Shown: positions 36,982 to 45,795, numbered from the stretch's first letter. The stretch is DNA of 64,000 bases from NAT127 sp034717695 (GCA_034717695.1 JAYELS010000053.1:61802-125801), one strand, 5' to 3'. Numbers and translations are program-made. The notes: a model not told the origin generated them from the letters alone.

Positions 36982-38202
36982 TTACCACTCCAACGGCAGG
37001 CAATCCTGCTGCATCACGCCCCCCAGGTGGGTGAGGATTTTCGCCCCCGGGGCAATCCTGAACTCGGGTATGGCGGCGAGGAATTCCTCCAGGGTAATCA
37101 CCAGCTCCCGCCGCGCCAGGCGCGCGCCCACGCAGCTGTGAATGCCGGTGCCAAAGCCGAGGTGCCGCTGGTGGCGGCCGAGCCGTACTTCCGTGGGGTT
37201 GTCGAAGACATTGGGGTCGTTGCTGCCAATGGAGGTGGAGACGATGACCTTCTCCCCCACCCTGATGGGAATGCCGCCCACCTCAACCGGGCTGGTGCAG
37301 GTGCGGAACATGGCCACCGTGGCATAGGCCCGGAGCATCTCCTCCACCGCCTCCGGGATCAGCGACGGGTCCGCCCGCAGGCGCCGCTGGAGGGGGAGAT
37401 CATTGGCCAGGTGGCGCAGTTGCCAGCCGATATTGGTGGTGACCGTATCGAGCCCCCCGAGGTAGAGCTTGAAGCAAAGGCCAAAGGCGTCGTCATCGCT
37501 GATGGGCCGGCCGTCCACCCTGGCCTGCACGATATGGCTGATGAAGTCGTGGCCGGGGTTGCGGCGGCGGGCCTCCATCTCCGCCACCAGGCGCTCCTTC
37601 ACCGCCCGCACCGCGGCCCCCATGGTGGCCATGTTGGCGTTGTGCAGCAGGTCGAATTCCCAGGCCATGAACTGGTCCACCTCGTCCATGGGCAGGCCAA
37701 ACAGCTCCAGGAACACCGCGATGGGAAAGCGCGCCGCCAGATCCTGCATGATCTCCGCTTCACCCCGTTGGCTGAATTCGGCGATAAAACCCCGCACGTA
37801 GCCGCGCATCCTGGTATCGAGCTGGGCCACCCGCTGGGGGGTGAACAGGGGCGTCAGCACATTGCGAAAACCCCGGTGCGCGGGCGGGTCGGACTCCACC
37901 GGGGTCACGCCCCAGGTCTCCCCCACCAGGCTCGGGTATGGGGATATGCCCTTGCTGCTGAAGTGGTCGGTGTCCATGAACACGGCGCGGATATCCTCTT
38001 CCCGGGTAAACACCCAGGCATCGCCGGCGTCGAACCAGGCCCCGGGGCTGTAGAGCACCGTGGGCCCCCGGTGAATGGCGGGGATGATGGTCTTGAAGGG
38101 GTCATCCCAGGTGGTCTGGCCCATCTGCAGGGCGTAGGGGCGGATATTGTCCAGGGGGACGCGGCCGTCAATCAGCTCGGCCGCTTGGGTGGTGGCGTTC
38201 AT
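36982..38202 (-). CDS. Cytochrome P450
   Basis: A 406-residue bacterial P450. The heme-ligand loop is HLGFGTGIHSCVGARLARREL with the axial Cys; the I-helix reads LYLGGLDTVTTNIGW, where Thr residues support oxygen activation; the ExxR motif is EEMLRAYA. Such soluble P450s need a ferredoxin and reductase, neither of which is nearby. It is upstream of, and in line with, the M13/ATP-grasp operon but separated by 300 bp, so a functional link is possible but unproven. Confidence 0.94.
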   Translation of the reverse strand: MNATTQAAELIDGRVPLDNIRPYALQMGQTTWDDPFKTIIPAIHRGPTVLYSPGAWFDAGDAWVFTREEDIRAVFMDTDHFSSKGISPYPSLVGETWGVTPVESDPPAHRGFRNVLTPLFTPQRVAQLDTRMRGYVRGFIAEFSQRGEAEIMQDLAARFPIAVFLELFGLPMDEVDQFMAWEFDLLHNANMATMGAAVRAVKERLVAEMEARRRNPGHDFISHIVQARVDGRPISDDDAFGLCFKLYLGGLDTVTTNIGWQLRHLANDLPLQRRLRADPSLIPEAVEEMLRAYATVAMFRTCTSPVEVGGIPIRVGEKVIVSTSIGSNDPNVFDNPTEVRLGRHQRHLGFGTGIHSCVGARLARRELVITLEEFLAAIPEFRIAPGAKILTHLGGVMQQDCLPLEW

Positions 38203-38319
38203 GGGGCTGTACCTCGGTGTTTATGGTTATGGTGCGATGGTAGATCGGCGCGACGGTTCAAGTCGACGGCTTTGATGGCGGTGGGCCATACCCTTGCGTT
38301 GGGCGATAAACAGGCCCCG

Positions 38320-38781
38320 TCACACCGGCAGCGCGGTGCCATTGATGGGGGATTTCAGCACAAACGACGAATGCACACCGGACACACCCTCGATACGGGT
38401 GATCTTGTTGAGCAGAAACTGCTGGTAGGCATCCATGTCCGCCACCACCACCTTCAGCTGGTAGTCCGCCGCCTGGCCGGTGATCAGGTGGCATTCCAGC
38501 ACCTCGGGGTAGTTGGCGATGGTCTCCTCGAAGCGGGCGAAGCGCTCCGGGGTGTGGCGATCCATGCTGATCTGGATAAAGGCCATCAGGTTGAGCCCAA
38601 GCTTGCGGGCATTGAGGCGGGCGCAGTAGCCCTCGATGATGCCCTCCTCCTCCAGCCGCCGCACACGCCTGAGGCAGGGTGACGGCGACAGGTTCACCGC
38701 CTCCGCCAGATCCTGGTTGGAGACGCGCCCCTCCCGTTGCAGGCGTTGCAGGATGGCGCGGTCGAAGGGGTCGATGCTCAT
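38320..38781 (-). CDS. Lrp/AsnC-family transcriptional regulator
   Basis: A 153-residue regulator: N-terminal helix-turn-helix (DRAILQRLQREGRVSNQDLAEAVNLSPSPCLRRVRRLEEEGII) and C-terminal RAM ligand-binding domain (MAFIQISMDRHTPERFARFEE; DYQLKVVVADMDAYQQFLLNKI; SSFVLKSP). These proteins form octamers that respond to amino acids. It is divergent from leuA, with an inverted repeat next to its start, so it may control leuA in response to leucine or a precursor. Confidence 0.93.
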   Translation of the reverse strand: MSIDPFDRAILQRLQREGRVSNQDLAEAVNLSPSPCLRRVRRLEEEGIIEGYCARLNARKLGLNLMAFIQISMDRHTPERFARFEETIANYPEVLECHLITGQAADYQLKVVVADMDAYQQFLLNKITRIEGVSGVHSSFVLKSPINGTALPV

Positions 38782-38785
38782 GGCT

Positions 38786-38813
38786 ATTGCTCATATTGAG
38801 GTATATGGGCAAT
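38786..38813. promoter_or_regulatory. Inverted repeat before the Lrp-type gene
   Basis: Arms ATTGCTCATAT (38786-38796) and ATATGGGCAAT (38803-38813) are complementary except for one base, with a 6-base spacer. It begins 5 bases upstream of the regulator start. The size and AT-rich arms fit an Lrp/AsnC operator, so autoregulation and control of divergent leuA are plausible. Confidence 0.5.
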
Positions 38814-39002
38814 TTAGTTGCGCAATAGGCCTAAATCAAGGGCGAATTGGCAACAATTTGCCGCAATGGCAGGGCTACACTGTCTCCCATCCTGAAAGCG
38901 CCCCGGCGGCCACAAGCCAGCCAGCGCCCCGCGGGCCCGGTGATCCCGGCCCGCGCCTTCAGGATTCACCCGAGCCACCCGAACGCACCCTGGAGCCACG
39001 CC

Positions 39003-40697
39003 ATGATCGCCAACCCCGCCGCCAAGTACCGCGCCTTCGCGCCCGTCTCCCTGCCGGATCGCCAGTGGCCCAACAAGGTCATCACCCGGCCGCCCATCTG
39101 GATGAGCACCGACCTGCGGGATGGCAACCAGTCCCTCATCGACCCCATGTCGGTGGACACCAAGCTGCGCTTCTTCGAGATGCTGGTGGATATCGGCTTC
39201 AAGGAAATCGAAGTGGCCTTCCCCGCCGCCTCCGACACCGACTTCAACTTCGTGCGGCGTCTGATAGAGGAAAACCGCATCCCCGACGACGTCACCATCG
39301 AGGTGCTGACCCAGGCCCGCCAGGACCTGATCGCCCGCACCATCGATTCGCTGCGGGGCGCACGCCGGGCCATCGTCCATATGTACAACCCCACTGCCCC
39401 GGAATTCCGCCGCATCGTCTACAACACCGACCGCGCCGGCGCCCGGGCCATCGCCGAGCAGGGCACCCGCTGGGTGAAGGAACTGACCGATGCCCGGCCC
39501 GAGACGGAATGGGTGTACCAGTACTCCCCCGAGGTGTTCTCCGGCACCGAGCTGGATTTTGCCGTGGAGGTGTGCAACGCGGTGAGCGCCATCTGGGCCC
39601 CCACCCTCGAGCGCAAGATGATCTTCAACCTGCCCGCCACGGTGGAGATGTCCACCCCCAATGTCTACGCCGACCAGATCGAATGGATGCACCGCAACCT
39701 GGCCCGCCGCGACAGCATTATCCTCAGCGTGCACCCCCACAACGACCGGGGCACCGCCGTGGCCGCCGCCGAGCTGGCGGTGATGGCGGGCGCCGATCGC
39801 GTCGAGGGCTGCCTGTTCGGCAACGGCGAGCGCACCGGCAACGTGGATATCGTCACCCTGGCGTTGAACCTCTACACCCAGGGTGTGCATCCGGGCCTGG
39901 ACTTCTCTCGCATCGAGGCCATCCGCCACACCGTGGAGGAATGCAACCAGCTGCCCGTGCACCCGCGCCACCCCTACGCCGGCGAGCTGGTGTTCACCGC
40001 CTTCTCCGGCTCCCACCAGGACGCCATCAAAAAAGGCTTTGCCCAGCGCCAGGAAGGCGACATCTGGGAAGTGCCCTACCTGCCCATCGACCCGGCGGAC
40101 CTCAGCCGTGGCTACGAGGCGGTGGTGCGGGTCAACAGCCAGTCCGGCAAGGGCGGCGTCAGCTTTGTGCTGCAACAAAAATTCGGCCTGGAGCTGCCCC
40201 GCCGGTTGCAGATCGAGTTCAGCCGGGTTGTGAAGCAATTCACCGACGCCGAGGGCCGCGAAGCCACCAGCGCCGATATCTACGCCCTGTTCGAGCAGGA
40301 ATACCTGCGCCGGGATACCCCCTTCCACCTGGTGGATGTGGAGATGGTGAGCCACGGCGGCGAGCGCGCCAGCAGCACCGAGGTGGTGATCGACTTTCGC
40401 GAGCACGGCAAGGCGCGGCGGGTGAGCGGCACCGGCAGCGGCGCCATCGAGGCGGCGGTATCCGCCATCGGCGGCAATGTGCGGGTGATCGACTACCACG
40501 AGCATGCCCTCGGCAAAGGCTCCGAAGTGGAAGCCGCCTGCTATATCGAGATGCAGATCGACGACCAGCCCGCCATCTTTGGCGTGGGGATTGACCGCAA
40601 CATAGTCGGCGCGGCCATCAAGGCCCTGTTCAATGGCTTGAACCGCCATGGGCTGGCCCAGGGCGAGCCGGCCCGGGAAGCAATCGACACCGCCTGA
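39003..40697 (+). CDS. leuA: 2-isopropylmalate synthase
   Basis: A 564-residue enzyme that condenses acetyl-CoA with 2-ketoisovalerate, the first step of leucine synthesis. The catalytic TIM barrel begins with PPIWMSTDLRDGNQSL (the long-type 2-IPMS start, metal ligand Asp in DLRDGNQ), with metal ligands in SVHPHNDRGTAV and GCLFGNGERTGNVDIV. The C-terminal regulatory domain (about 430-560) binds leucine for feedback inhibition. ATG 39003 matches family N-termini (MIANPAAKYRAF). It is a single gene divergent from the Lrp-type regulator. Confidence 0.95.
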   Translation: MIANPAAKYRAFAPVSLPDRQWPNKVITRPPIWMSTDLRDGNQSLIDPMSVDTKLRFFEMLVDIGFKEIEVAFPAASDTDFNFVRRLIEENRIPDDVTIEVLTQARQDLIARTIDSLRGARRAIVHMYNPTAPEFRRIVYNTDRAGARAIAEQGTRWVKELTDARPETEWVYQYSPEVFSGTELDFAVEVCNAVSAIWAPTLERKMIFNLPATVEMSTPNVYADQIEWMHRNLARRDSIILSVHPHNDRGTAVAAAELAVMAGADRVEGCLFGNGERTGNVDIVTLALNLYTQGVHPGLDFSRIEAIRHTVEECNQLPVHPRHPYAGELVFTAFSGSHQDAIKKGFAQRQEGDIWEVPYLPIDPADLSRGYEAVVRVNSQSGKGGVSFVLQQKFGLELPRRLQIEFSRVVKQFTDAEGREATSADIYALFEQEYLRRDTPFHLVDVEMVSHGGERASSTEVVIDFREHGKARRVSGTGSGAIEAAVSAIGGNVRVIDYHEHALGKGSEVEAACYIEMQIDDQPAIFGVGIDRNIVGAAIKALFNGLNRHGLAQGEPAREAIDTA

Positions 40698-40831
40698 CAC
40701 CGGGCAAACCCTAAAGCGGGGCTGGGACAAGCCCCTCTATACACCTATCAAGAGACGGCCATGGTGGGAGCCATTCCCCCTGGCCCGTCCGCCGACGATA
40801 AGTGAGGGAGCGGGCCTCGAACGCACCGATC

Positions 40832-40850
40832 AGGCCCTTCCCGAGGGCCT
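40832..40850 (+). terminator. Hairpin downstream of leuA
   Basis: Perfect 7-bp arms AGGCCCT/AGGGCCT with a 5-base loop, followed by ctccctatta. It lies 135 bases after leuA and before the second Fic gene's operators. There is no T-run, so function as a terminator is uncertain. A smaller 6-bp stem (40718-40735) lies closer to leuA. Confidence 0.35.
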
Positions 40851-40865
40851 CTCCCTATTAACTAT

Positions 40866-40954
40866 CAACCAATTATCAATTACTATCAGATTGATAATTG
40901 GTTGGCGGATGGTCTACTATCACTAAATTATCAATTGCTATCAAATTGATAGTT
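40866..40954. promoter_or_regulatory. Tandem operator-like dyads before the second Fic gene
   Basis: The first dyad has perfect 15-bp arms (40866-40880, caaccaattatcaat; 40890-40904) with a 9-base spacer. The second (40926-40936 and 40944-40954) repeats the aattatcaatt half-site with one mismatch. The element TATCAAT or its complement occurs repeatedly, ending 13 bases before the ATG at 40967. This looks like a multi-site operator for a dimeric repressor. Confidence 0.65.
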
Positions 40955-40966
40955 GCGGTGGTGGCC

Positions 40967-42295
40967 ATGAAAAAACCCGACAAACCAAAGCCCCTGGGCG
41001 CACTGTTTGGCGAACTCGATAACCAGCGCCTGGTGGCCTTGTTGGCATCCGGCGGGCAGAGCCACGGCCAAAAGTACCTGCACTGGGATGAACTGAGGCG
41101 GCGACCGAGCCCAGAGGGGCTGACCCACAACGAATGGTGGCTGTTGACCAAGCTGGGCCGGCGGCAGGTACAGCGGAATATTCCCCTGAAAGACAACGAA
41201 GGACAGCCCTTCAGCTATTGCCTCACTGACACCCTGCTCGAGAAACTCCCAACCCTGGATCGCCGCGCCAGTGGATCGATTGCCGCCAATGACCAGGTTG
41301 TCAATGCCGGGCAGCGGGACCGCTACATCATCAGCTCCCTGATCGAGGAAGCCATCACATCCAGTCAGTTGGAAGGCGCCGTCACCACCCGGCGGGACGC
41401 CGTCGATATGCTCCGCTCGGGCCGACCGCCCAGGGACCGGAGCGAGCAAATGATCGTCAACAACTTCCAGGCCATGCAACAAATCATCGACTGGAAGGAT
41501 GAGCCGATTACCCCGGAAAAACTGCTGCACCTACAGCGCATCGTCACCGAGCATACCCTCGACAACCCGGACGGCGCGGGCCGCCTGCAAACTCCCGCCG
41601 ACAAGCGCGTGGTGGTTTGGGACGACGTGGATAGCCAGATCCTCCATACGCCCCCCCCTGCGGCTGAACTGCCAGCGCGCATCAAAGCGCTGTGTGACTT
41701 TGCCAATGAGCCGGAGGGCGAAGGGCCCTATCTGCACCCGGTGGTGAGGGCCATCATCCTCCACTTCTGGCTCGCCTACGACCATCCCTTCGAGGACGGC
41801 AATGGCCGCACGGCCCGGGCACTGTTCTACTGGGCGATGTTGAACCGGGGATATTGGCTGTTTGAATTTGTCTCCATCTCAACCCTGATAAAAAAGGCCC
41901 CGGCAGCCTACGCGAGGGCTTTTCTCTACACAGAAACGGATGAAAACGATCTCACCTATTTCATCCTTCACCAGCTGGGCATCATCCTCCGGGCCGTCGA
42001 CGCCCTGGAGGCCTATATCCAGCGCAAATCGAAGGAAACAGTGCAGCTGGATCGCTACCTGCGCAACAGCGAGAAATACAACCACCGCCAAAAGGCACTG
42101 CTGGCCCATGCCCTCAAGCACCCCTCGGCGGTGTACTCCATCGAATCCCACCAGCGCTCCCACAACACCGCCTATGCCACTGCCAGAGCGGATCTGTTGA
42201 AACTGGTGAAGGCGGGGATACTGCGCCAATCAAAGGTAGGGCGGGCAATGCGATTCAGCCCGGTGGCGAATCTCGAACGTAAGCTGACCAAATAG
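40967..42295 (+). CDS. Fic-domain protein (second), with inhibitory helix and C-terminal winged helix
   Basis: A 442-residue Fic protein. The active site is HPFEDGNGRTAR. SSQLEG near residue 132 fits the class II inhibitory motif (S/T)xxxE(G/N). The N-terminus (about 15-120) is a DUF4172-like Fic N-domain; the C-terminus (about 370-440) has a winged helix (SHNTAYATARADLLKLVKAGI) that may bind DNA. ATG 40967 is used because upstream in-frame codons lie within the operator dyads. AMP transfer is the family reaction; the target is unknown. It stands just before the integron integrase. Confidence 0.92.
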   Translation: MKKPDKPKPLGALFGELDNQRLVALLASGGQSHGQKYLHWDELRRRPSPEGLTHNEWWLLTKLGRRQVQRNIPLKDNEGQPFSYCLTDTLLEKLPTLDRRASGSIAANDQVVNAGQRDRYIISSLIEEAITSSQLEGAVTTRRDAVDMLRSGRPPRDRSEQMIVNNFQAMQQIIDWKDEPITPEKLLHLQRIVTEHTLDNPDGAGRLQTPADKRVVVWDDVDSQILHTPPPAAELPARIKALCDFANEPEGEGPYLHPVVRAIILHFWLAYDHPFEDGNGRTARALFYWAMLNRGYWLFEFVSISTLIKKAPAAYARAFLYTETDENDLTYFILHQLGIILRAVDALEAYIQRKSKETVQLDRYLRNSEKYNHRQKALLAHALKHPSAVYSIESHQRSHNTAYATARADLLKLVKAGILRQSKVGRAMRFSPVANLERKLTK

Positions 42296-42418
42296 TGAAA
42301 GCGCGAATGGGCCCATCGCTCTGATCGGGATGGTATAGCGCCCGACACAGCAACACCGCATCACAGCGATAAGCACACAATGGCGCCGCACCTCGGCCGT
42401 GCCGTAGACACAAGGCGC

Positions 42419-43384
42419 CTATAAATCACTCAGCGGGCTGCGCACACCCTGGGCACCCTGCTTCAAGACATGGGTGTAGATCTCGGTCGTCTTCACATCA
42501 CTGTGCCCCAACTGTTGCTGCACAGTGCGAATATCGGCCCCGGACTGAAGCAGGTGAGTGGCAAAGGAATGGCGCAGTGTGTGGCACGAAACCGTCTTGC
42601 GGATACCGGCATCACGGGCCGCTTTCCTTACCAGTTTGTTCAGGTTATTCTCATCAAAGTGATGACGCCGCAAGCAACCACTTGCCGGGTCGATGCTCAA
42701 CCGGGACGCAGGGAAGAGATAATGCCACCCAAGATCAAAAGGTGCGGATGGATACTTTCGGGCAAGGGCGTCCGGCAACCATACGCCAGCGTATCCCGCT
42801 ACAGCCCTGTCACTCGCAAAAACAGCCTCAACCCGGCTGACGTGCTTCCGCAGCGGTGCCAACAACTCATCCGCCAGCGTCACCAGGCGATGCTTGCCCC
42901 CCTTGCCATTGATAACCCTGATTTGCCGATAGTCAAAATCGATATCCTTGACCCGCAAGCGCACCAGCTCGATACGCCGCAAGCCCGATCCATACAACAG
43001 CGCCGCCATCAGATAATGGGTTCCGGTCAATGTCGTCAAAAGTGCGCTCACCTCCGCCTGGGTCAGCACTACTGGCAATTTCCGCTGCCGCGAGGAGCGA
43101 TTGAATCCGGTCAGATCGCCGACGGTTTGTGCCAATAATTTGACCTTCAAAAAGACAATGGCGTTCAAAGCCAATGCCTGGGTGCCCGCAGAGACTTGTC
43201 GCTCCGTAGCCAGATAGGTCAAAAATTGTTTGATATCTTCATCGCCCAGCCCCGAGGGGTGCTGCTTGTCGTTGAACAGAATAAAAAGTTTGATCCAGTA
43301 CAAATAGGAATCGATCGTGCGCCGGCTGTAGCGCTGCGCACGCATGAAATCGTCGATGGATTGGAGAAAGGGGGATCTTGCCAT
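42419..43384 (-). CDS. intI: Integron integrase (IntI-type tyrosine recombinase)
   Basis: A 321-residue tyrosine recombinase. Catalytic residues: Arg in GSGLRRIELVRLR, His-x-x-Arg in CHTLRHSFATHLL, His in LGHSDVKTT and the nucleophilic Tyr in TEIYTHVLK. The insert specific to integron integrases is present between the first Arg and HTLRH (ALARKYPSAPFDLGWHYLFPA, then RRHHFDE), as is the final VRSPL(S/D)xL. It inserts and excises cassettes at attI/attC. It is transcribed away from the cassettes, as usual. ATG 43384 is preferred to the GTG at 43393. Confidence 0.95.
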   Translation of the reverse strand: MARSPFLQSIDDFMRAQRYSRRTIDSYLYWIKLFILFNDKQHPSGLGDEDIKQFLTYLATERQVSAGTQALALNAIVFLKVKLLAQTVGDLTGFNRSSRQRKLPVVLTQAEVSALLTTLTGTHYLMAALLYGSGLRRIELVRLRVKDIDFDYRQIRVINGKGGKHRLVTLADELLAPLRKHVSRVEAVFASDRAVAGYAGVWLPDALARKYPSAPFDLGWHYLFPASRLSIDPASGCLRRHHFDENNLNKLVRKAARDAGIRKTVSCHTLRHSFATHLLQSGADIRTVQQQLGHSDVKTTEIYTHVLKQGAQGVRSPLSDL

Positions 43385-43602
43385 GGCCAACACCTCATCC
43401 TTGAAATGCCATTGACCATTTATACCTTTTGGTGGAGTGGATGTCGAGACAGGATACCTTTTAACGAGGATAAGAATTCAGAAAGAAAATTTTATTGTAT
43501 TGAAAACAACAAGATAGAGTCTTCTGAAATTTCAGGGGGGTGCTTAAAAGGTATGCTTTCTAATATTGTTAAGGAGGTAATTTTTACCTCCTTAACAGGC
43601 TG
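43385..43602 (+). other. Probable attI and leader region of the integron
   Basis: AT-rich noncoding DNA between the integrase start and the first cassette. Its right edge is the core site GTTATGC at 43602-43608, where the first cassette joins after the G. It should hold the integrase promoter and the cassette promoter Pc; neither is clear by eye, and I found no LexA box. Confidence 0.7.
43567..43597. repeat. Perfect 14-bp hairpin beside the attI core
   Basis: Arms 43567-43580 and 43584-43597 (core ttaaggaggtaa) are perfectly complementary around a TTT loop. It stops five bases before the GTTATGC core. The arm contains AAGGAGG, so on RNA it would hide a strong ribosome-binding sequence. Its role in attI or leader control is unknown. 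Confidence 0.7.
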
Positions 43603-43629
43603 TTATGCAATCAATAAGAAGGAGCATTG

Positions 43630-44580
43630 ATGGCAATTTTTGATCTGTTCTCCAAAAGGCAAAAAGCTTTAAGGGGGGACGTGCCGGATGTTTACACCTA
43701 CGATGACTTGCCAAATGCTTTGAGGGTGCAAATCGTTCATATTTGGTCAGATGCACTAGGAAGTGATGAAAACTATTACGACCAATATGGGTGCGGTCCT
43801 AATGTCCAGTCTGCGTATAAGTTTATCGTGGATACTTTATGCAGAGAGTATGGAATGTTTCAACTCCCCACAGCTGAAAAGCACCGGGGAAGAATGTATT
43901 TAAATGAACTAGCTAATTATCTATTACAAGTTGACGATGTTGAAAGGCAGTTAGATATTGTTGAATTGAGCTTCAGGTATATCGATCGGCTCACTAGAAA
44001 ATATGAATACCTGAGAAAGCAAAATGCTTCCAAATTCGTGGATGATGCTATTGAAGAGCTGAACTCCAGATTCAAAGAGCATGGAATAGGCTTTCAGTTT
44101 ATCGAAGGTGAAATTGTTCGAGTGGATTCTGAGTTACTTCACGCTGAAGCAGTGAAGCCAGCTTTACGGTTGCTAAATGAGAAAAACTATCAAGGTGCCC
44201 AGCAAGAGTTTCTAAGTGCTTATGAGCATTACAGGCACGGAAAACATAAAGAAGCACTCAACGATTGCTTGAAATCGTTTGAAAGCACCATGAAAGCCAT
44301 ATGTGACAAAAGAAAATGGTCATACCAGCCCAACGCCACATCAAAGGCTTTGATTCAAGTGTGTTTTGATAATGAACTAGTCCCATCATTTTGGCAGCAG
44401 CAGTTAAGCTCATTGCGTAGCATGTTGGAAAGCAGTATTCCGACCGGCCGAAACAAACTAAGCGGCCACGGGCAGGGAACAAGTCCAACAACTGTGCCTG
44501 ATTATCTGGTTGCATATATGTTGCATATGACGGCCTCGACATTAGTGTTCTTAACTACTGCGGAGAAAAACCTTGCATAA
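43630..44580 (+). CDS. STM4504/CBY_0614-like protein, cassette 1
   Basis: A 316-residue cytosolic protein carried by the first cassette. It begins MAIFDLFSKRQKALRGDVPDVYTYDDLPNALRVQIVHIW, matching my memory of the STM4504/CBY_0614 family, which is linked to AbiJ-like and HEPN-type defence proteins. The C-terminal 120 residues are helical (YRHGKHKEALNDCLKSFESTMKAICD) and resemble abortive-infection C-terminal domains. AAGGAG lies 6 bases before ATG. The stop overlaps the R'' end of attC, as usual in cassettes. A role in phage defence is inference. Confidence 0.78.
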   Translation: MAIFDLFSKRQKALRGDVPDVYTYDDLPNALRVQIVHIWSDALGSDENYYDQYGCGPNVQSAYKFIVDTLCREYGMFQLPTAEKHRGRMYLNELANYLLQVDDVERQLDIVELSFRYIDRLTRKYEYLRKQNASKFVDDAIEELNSRFKEHGIGFQFIEGEIVRVDSELLHAEAVKPALRLLNEKNYQGAQQEFLSAYEHYRHGKHKEALNDCLKSFESTMKAICDKRKWSYQPNATSKALIQVCFDNELVPSFWQQQLSSLRSMLESSIPTGRNKLSGHGQGTSPTTVPDYLVAYMLHMTASTLVFLTTAEKNLA

Positions 44581-44612
44581 CAAGCGGCTGCACCGGACAA
44601 ATTTCCGCTGTC
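44575..44612 (+). repeat. Left half of the split attC of cassette 1
   Basis: Starts with R'' GCATAAC, the exact reverse complement of the core GTTATGC at the start of cassette 1, followed by AAGCGGCTGCACCGG (L''). The site is cut by the transposon after GTC (44610-44612). The other half is at 62955-63024. Confidence 0.9.
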
Positions 44613-44629
44613 TGTAGTGGTCAAGTGTT

Positions 44630-45460
44630 TTAGGCCACCGTCTTTTGAGTTTTCCAATAGGCCTGCTCTGCCATGTTAGGCGGCAGTCCGTCGTTATGCT
44701 GATGCGGTCGCAACGCGCTGTAATAACCGATCATGTAGTCCGTGACCGACTGCTTCGCCGAGACAAAGCACGAATACCCGATTTCCGGCACCCACTCCGT
44801 TTTCAAACTCCTGAAGAAACGCTCTGTCGGCGCGTTATCCCAGCAATTACCCCGACGACTGAGACTCTGCTTCATCTGATAACTCCAGAGTAGCTGCCGG
44901 AATCCCAGGCTTGTGTACTGGCATCCCTGATCCGAGTGGAACATGACTCCCGGAGGTTCCCCACGGGATTCATAGGCGATCGTCAGGGCCTTCTTCACCA
45001 GCTCCGTATTCGGTGACAAGGACAATGCCCAGCCAACGGGCTTGCGGGAGAACAAATCGATGACCACTGCAAGATAAGCCCAGCGCACCCCTGTCCAGAT
45101 ATAGGTAATATCCCCAGTCCATACCTGATTAGGTTCCTTCACATCAAACTCCCGATCAAGAAGATTCGGGATGTCCAGGTGCGGTTGGTCAGCCCTTTTG
45201 TAAGCGTGACTTGGCGGCTGCGTACTCACGAGTCCCAGCTGCTTCATTCGCCTGCCAGCACGGTAGCGACTCAGTGGTGTACCTGCCAGCGTTACCATTT
45301 TGGCGACGCTGCGGGCTCCGGCAGAACCATTGCTGGCTGCATGCACCTCGACCACCTGCTCAAGCAGCTTTTGCTCAGCCTCGCAGGGCTGTCTATCCCG
45401 GTCACGCCAGGCTCGGTAGCTACTGCGATGCACCCCAAACACCTGACACAAGTGCTGCAC
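44630..45460 (-). CDS. IS3-family transposase OrfB (rve integrase domain)
   Basis: A 276-residue DDE transposase part. HTH_21-like start (MQHLCQVFGVHRSSYRAW), then the rve core with Asp in WTGDITYIW, Asp in FHSDQGCQYTS and Glu in PTERFFRSLKTEW. The GTG at 45460 is an internal start; the frame is open back to the slippery site at 45532, so the active enzyme is probably an OrfA-OrfB fusion made by -1 frameshifting. Confidence 0.94.
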   Translation of the reverse strand: MQHLCQVFGVHRSSYRAWRDRDRQPCEAEQKLLEQVVEVHAASNGSAGARSVAKMVTLAGTPLSRYRAGRRMKQLGLVSTQPPSHAYKRADQPHLDIPNLLDREFDVKEPNQVWTGDITYIWTGVRWAYLAVVIDLFSRKPVGWALSLSPNTELVKKALTIAYESRGEPPGVMFHSDQGCQYTSLGFRQLLWSYQMKQSLSRRGNCWDNAPTERFFRSLKTEWVPEIGYSCFVSAKQSVTDYMIGYYSALRPHQHNDGLPPNMAEQAYWKTQKTVA

Positions 45461-45486
45461 CGCATAGCTCTCTTCAAGTCGCTCGA

Positions 45487-45795
45487 TTATCGAGAATTGC
45501 TCAGGGAGTCCGACATCAAGAGAGCCGTAGCCTTTTTTAAGATTTCCTTCTCTTCCTCCACCCGTCGAAGCTTGCGCTTCAGTTCCTGAATCTCACGCTG
45601 TTCAGGGGTCAGCGCTTCACCTTTCAGTGGTGCCTTGCCTGATCGTTCGGCTCGAAGTCTACGCACCCAATACTCCATGGTGGACTTACCAACCCCCATG
45701 GCATCGCAGGCCGCTTTAACCGTGTAGCCGCGGTCAACCACGAGCTCGGCTGCCTCAAGACGGAAATCCGGGCTGAAATTTCTTTTCTTCGTCAT
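45487..45795 (-). CDS. IS3-family transposase OrfA
   Basis: A 102-residue helix-turn-helix protein (MTKKRNFSPDFRLEAAELVVDRGYTVKAACDAMGVGKSTMEYWVRRL) with a C-terminal leucine zipper (IQELKRKLRRVEEEKEIL) for dimerisation. The A-AAA-AAG site near its end shifts ribosomes into orfB. ATG 45795 is preferred, with AGGTGG upstream. Confidence 0.93.
   Translation of the reverse strand: MTKKRNFSPDFRLEAAELVVDRGYTVKAACDAMGVGKSTMEYWVRRLRAERSGKAPLKGEALTPEQREIQELKRKLRRVEEEKEILKKATALLMSDSLSNSR

Noticed and set aside
38814..39002. Leucine-rich leader peptide and attenuator before leuA
   Set aside because: No short frame with a run of Leu codons was found.
43385..43602. LexA box controlling the integrase
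   Set aside because: No CTGT-N8-ACAG sequence was found, so SOS control cannot be claimed.
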